64,000 bases of DNA from Penium margaritaceum (taxonomy: Eukaryota > Streptophyta > Zygnematophyceae > Desmidiales > Peniaceae). Under the pieces are notes generated by a model. It ran no database searches and had not been told where the DNA came from. It saw nothing but the letters and a program-made list of their open reading frames with translations. Made by a program: the position numbers and the translations under genes. This document shows positions 61,161 through 64,000 of the stretch, one piece after another. The stretch spans positions 357,244-421,243 of the forward strand of contig SZWC01000033.1 of assembly GCA_023375785.1 (NCBI GenBank), given 5' to 3'. Within the stretch, counting starts at the first letter, position 1. Every line of letters begins with the position of its first letter.

Positions 61161-64000
61161 CTATGTATCGACTAGAAAGGACAAGGAACTTGAATACGTA
61201 GTGGTACGGTGTGGCTAATATGCACACCAAACAACCAAACTAGGCATATGTCAGTGACCATGACGAGAGAATTTCAATATGGGTGGTCAACGTTGACCAA
61301 CCATAACACGAGTCAAAAATGGTCAGGGGATGAAACAATGCTATAGGAATACCAGTTCTCAACCAACAAGTCCAACGACCTTCGGTCAGTAGTAGCACGG
61401 TGTGAATACCATGCACAATGAACGTCCAAAGCAGGCATATGTACTACCATTAACCAATGAAATCTGCAGTGTGTGGTCAACATTGACAACTCATAATACG
61501 AGTCACAAATAGCCAGAGGGAAAAACAATGGTTTGGGAACACCAAGTATCAAAAAGCAAGCACAAGGAGCTTCAATACGTTGTCGCACGGTGTGGATACC
61601 ATGCACAATGACCAACCAAAGTAGGCATATGTCACTGGCCATGACCAAATAATGGCACTAAGTGTGGTAAACCTTGCCAACTCATAACACGAGTTGCGAA
61701 TGGTCAGGGTGGAAGATAATGGTTTGTGCATACTAGTTATTGACTAGCAAGTACAAATACCTTCAATATGTAGTGGCACAGTGTGGCTACAATGCAAAGT
61801 GACCAACCAACGTATGCATATGTCACTGACCATGAACGAAGAATTTCACTTCATATGGTCAGCGTTGACAACTCACAACACAAGTCACATATAGTCAAAG
61901 GGGGGTAACAATGGTTTGGGAACAGTAGCTATTAACCAGAAAGCACAAATACCTTTAATATGTAGTGACATGGCGTGGTAACCATGTATAGTGACAAACC
62001 AAAGTAGGCAGATGTCACTAACCATGACTAAACTAATTTCACAGTGTGTGGTCAATATTGAGAACTCATAACACAAGTCACAAATGGTGAGAGGGGGAAA
62101 CAATGGATTGGGAACACTAGTTGTCAACCAGCAACTACGAAGAATTTCAACAAGAAGTGGCACGGTTTGACTAGCGTGCACAGTGACCAACCAAAGGATG
62201 AATACGTCACTAACTATGAGCAAAGAAATCCAGTATGCGTGGTCAACATTGACAACTCATAACACGAGTCACAAATGGTCAGAGGGAGATACAAAGGTTT
62301 GGGAACCCTATGCATGGACTAGAAAGGACAAATAACTTCAATACGTAGTGGCACGGCGTGGCTACTATGCACACCAAACAACCAAACTAGGCATATGTCA
62401 CTGACCATGATCAAAGAATTTCAATATGGATGGTCAACGTTCACCAACCATAACACGAGTCACAAATGGTCATAGGGGGGAACAATGGTTTGGGAATATC
62501 AGTTTTCAACTAGCAAGTACAACGCCCTTCAATCAGTAGTAGCACGGTGTGGCTACCATGCACAATGACCGACCAAAGTAGGCATACGTACTGCCTTTGA
62601 CCAAAGAAATCCGCTGTGTGTGGTCAACGTTGACAACTCGTGATACGAGTCAAAAATGGTCAAGGGGGAAACAATGGCTTGGGAACACCAAGTATCAAAT
62701 AGGAAGCACAAAGAGCTTCAATACGTTGTGGCACAGTGTGGATACCATGCACGATGACCAACCAAAGCAGGCATATGTCACTGACCATGACCAAATAATG
62801 GCACTAAGTGTGGTAAACCTTGACAACTCATAACACGAGTCACAAACGGTCAGGGTGGAATATAATGGTTTGTGAGTACGACTTATTGACTAGCAAGTAC
62901 AAATACCTTTAATGTGTAGTGGCACAGTGTGGCTACAATGCACAGTGACCAACCAAAGTATGCATATGTCACTGACCATGGACAAAGAATTTCACTTCAC
63001 GTGGTCAACGTTTACAACTCACAACACGGGTCAAAGATACTCGGAAGGGGCTGACAATGGTTTGGGAACACTAACTGTGAACAAGAGAAAACAAAGACCT
63101 ACGATACGTAATGACACGACGTGGTAACCATGTTCAGTAACAAACCAAAGTAGGCATGTGTCACAAACCATGACCAAAAGGATTCCATAGTGTGTGGTGA
63201 ACGTTCCAAACTCATAACACGAGTAACAAGTGGTCAATGGGGGAAACCATGGGTTGAAAACACTAGCTAACAACTAGCAAGTAGAAAGATTTTCAACAAG
63301 TAGTGGCACGGTGTGGCTAGTGTGCACAGTGACCAACGAAAGGATGCATATGTCACTGACTATGACCGACGAAGTCCACTATGTGTGGTCAATATTGACA
63401 ACTCACAACACGAGTCACAAATGTTCAGAGGGAGAGACAATCGTTTGGGAACCATATGTATCCACTAGAAAGGACAAGGAACTTGAATACGTAGTGGCAC
63501 GGTGTTTCTAATATGAACATCAAACAGCCAAACTAGGCATATGTCACTGACCATGACGAAAGAATTTCAATATGGGTGGTCAACGTTGACCAACCATAAC
63601 ACGAGTAAAAACTGGTCAGGGGAGGAAACAATGGTATGGGAATATCAGTTATCAACTAGCAAGTACAATGACCGTCAGTCAGTAGTAGCACGGTGTGGCT
63701 ACCATGCACAGTGACCGACCAAAGTAGCCAAATGTACTGCCTTTGACCAAAGAAATCTGCTGTGTGTGGTCAACATTGACAACTCATAATACGAGTCACA
63801 AATGGTAAGAGGGGGAAACAATGGTTTGGGAACACCAAGTATCAAATAGCAAGAACAAGGAGCTTCAATACGTTGTGGCACAGTGTGGATACCATGCACG
63901 ATGACCAACCAAAGTAGGCATATGTCAATGACCATGACCAAATAATGGCACTAAGTGTGGTAAACCTTGACAACTCATAACACGAGTCACAAATGGTCAG
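61161..64000. repeat. 191-bp satellite, block 4
   Basis: The satellite resumes at the right target duplication (CTATG) in the same monomer interrupted at 54,700 and continues to the window end. It shows both the main family and the variant family (CAACAAGAAGTGGCACGG near 62,148). Nothing else was seen in these 2.8 kb. Confidence 0.95.

Noticed and set aside
12790-64000. Recurring 60-110-codon frames over the satellite, such as the ~80-residue minus-strand frame with PKPLFPPLTICDSYYELS
   Set aside because: They recur with the higher-order repeat. Monomers of 190-192 bp do not keep a frame, copies differ in start, end and internal stops, and no known domain is seen.

Overview
This is a eukaryotic, almost entirely repetitive window with no host protein-coding gene that I can support. 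The nearest recognisable affinity is the plant lineage: a Ty3/Gypsy chromovirus with a C-terminal chromodomain and an initiator-Met-tRNA-type primer site, a Ty1/copia element of plant type, a tRNA-derived SINE-like insert, and a nucleosome-sized satellite with higher-order structure. I suspect a streptophyte (charophyte alga or early-diverging land plant), but the sequence does not identify the species. Three runs of N (a single N occurs twice more) show that this is a draft assembly.

Layout. (1) 1-1215: purine-rich flank with degenerate ~142-bp repeat modules. (2) 1216-12789: an 11.6-kb minisatellite of a 10-bp unit (TTGCGAGTGG on +), about 1,150 units, with nested 120-, 180- and 210-bp higher-order repeats and multi-kb internal duplications. 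(3) 12790-64000: a ~191-bp satellite whose six monomer types recur in a ~1,146-bp higher-order repeat; about 39 kb of satellite in four blocks. (4) Three insertions interrupt it: a SINE-like piece with a tRNA-like pol III promoter at 14592-15145 (broken by a gap inside a poly-G run), a Ty1/copia element at 23799-28582 with a 5-bp target duplication (TGGTC), and a Ty3/Gypsy chromovirus at 54701-61160 with a 5-bp target duplication (CTATG).

Both LTR elements lie on the + strand and are damaged. The copia element has two in-frame TAG codons, one apparent frameshift, a 319-N gap, and collapsed LTR junctions marked by single Ns, yet its overlapping LTR parts are identical. The chromovirus has LTRs differing by roughly 10% by eye, at least two frameshifts, six in-frame TAG and one TAA codon, and Asn in place of the second catalytic integrase Asp. 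Nearly all internal stops in both elements are TAG, which fits CAG-to-TAG (methyl-cytosine) decay but deserves a check for stop suppression. CpG decay is also written into the 10-bp array, where the commonest variants at the unit's CpG are CA and TG.

As a whole the window looks like constitutive heterochromatin. A centromeric or pericentromeric location is a reasonable hypothesis because of the nucleosome-length monomers, the six-monomer higher-order repeat and the chromodomain retroelement, but nothing in the sequence proves it. The many 60-380-residue open frames over the tandem arrays are by-products of repeat composition, not genes.
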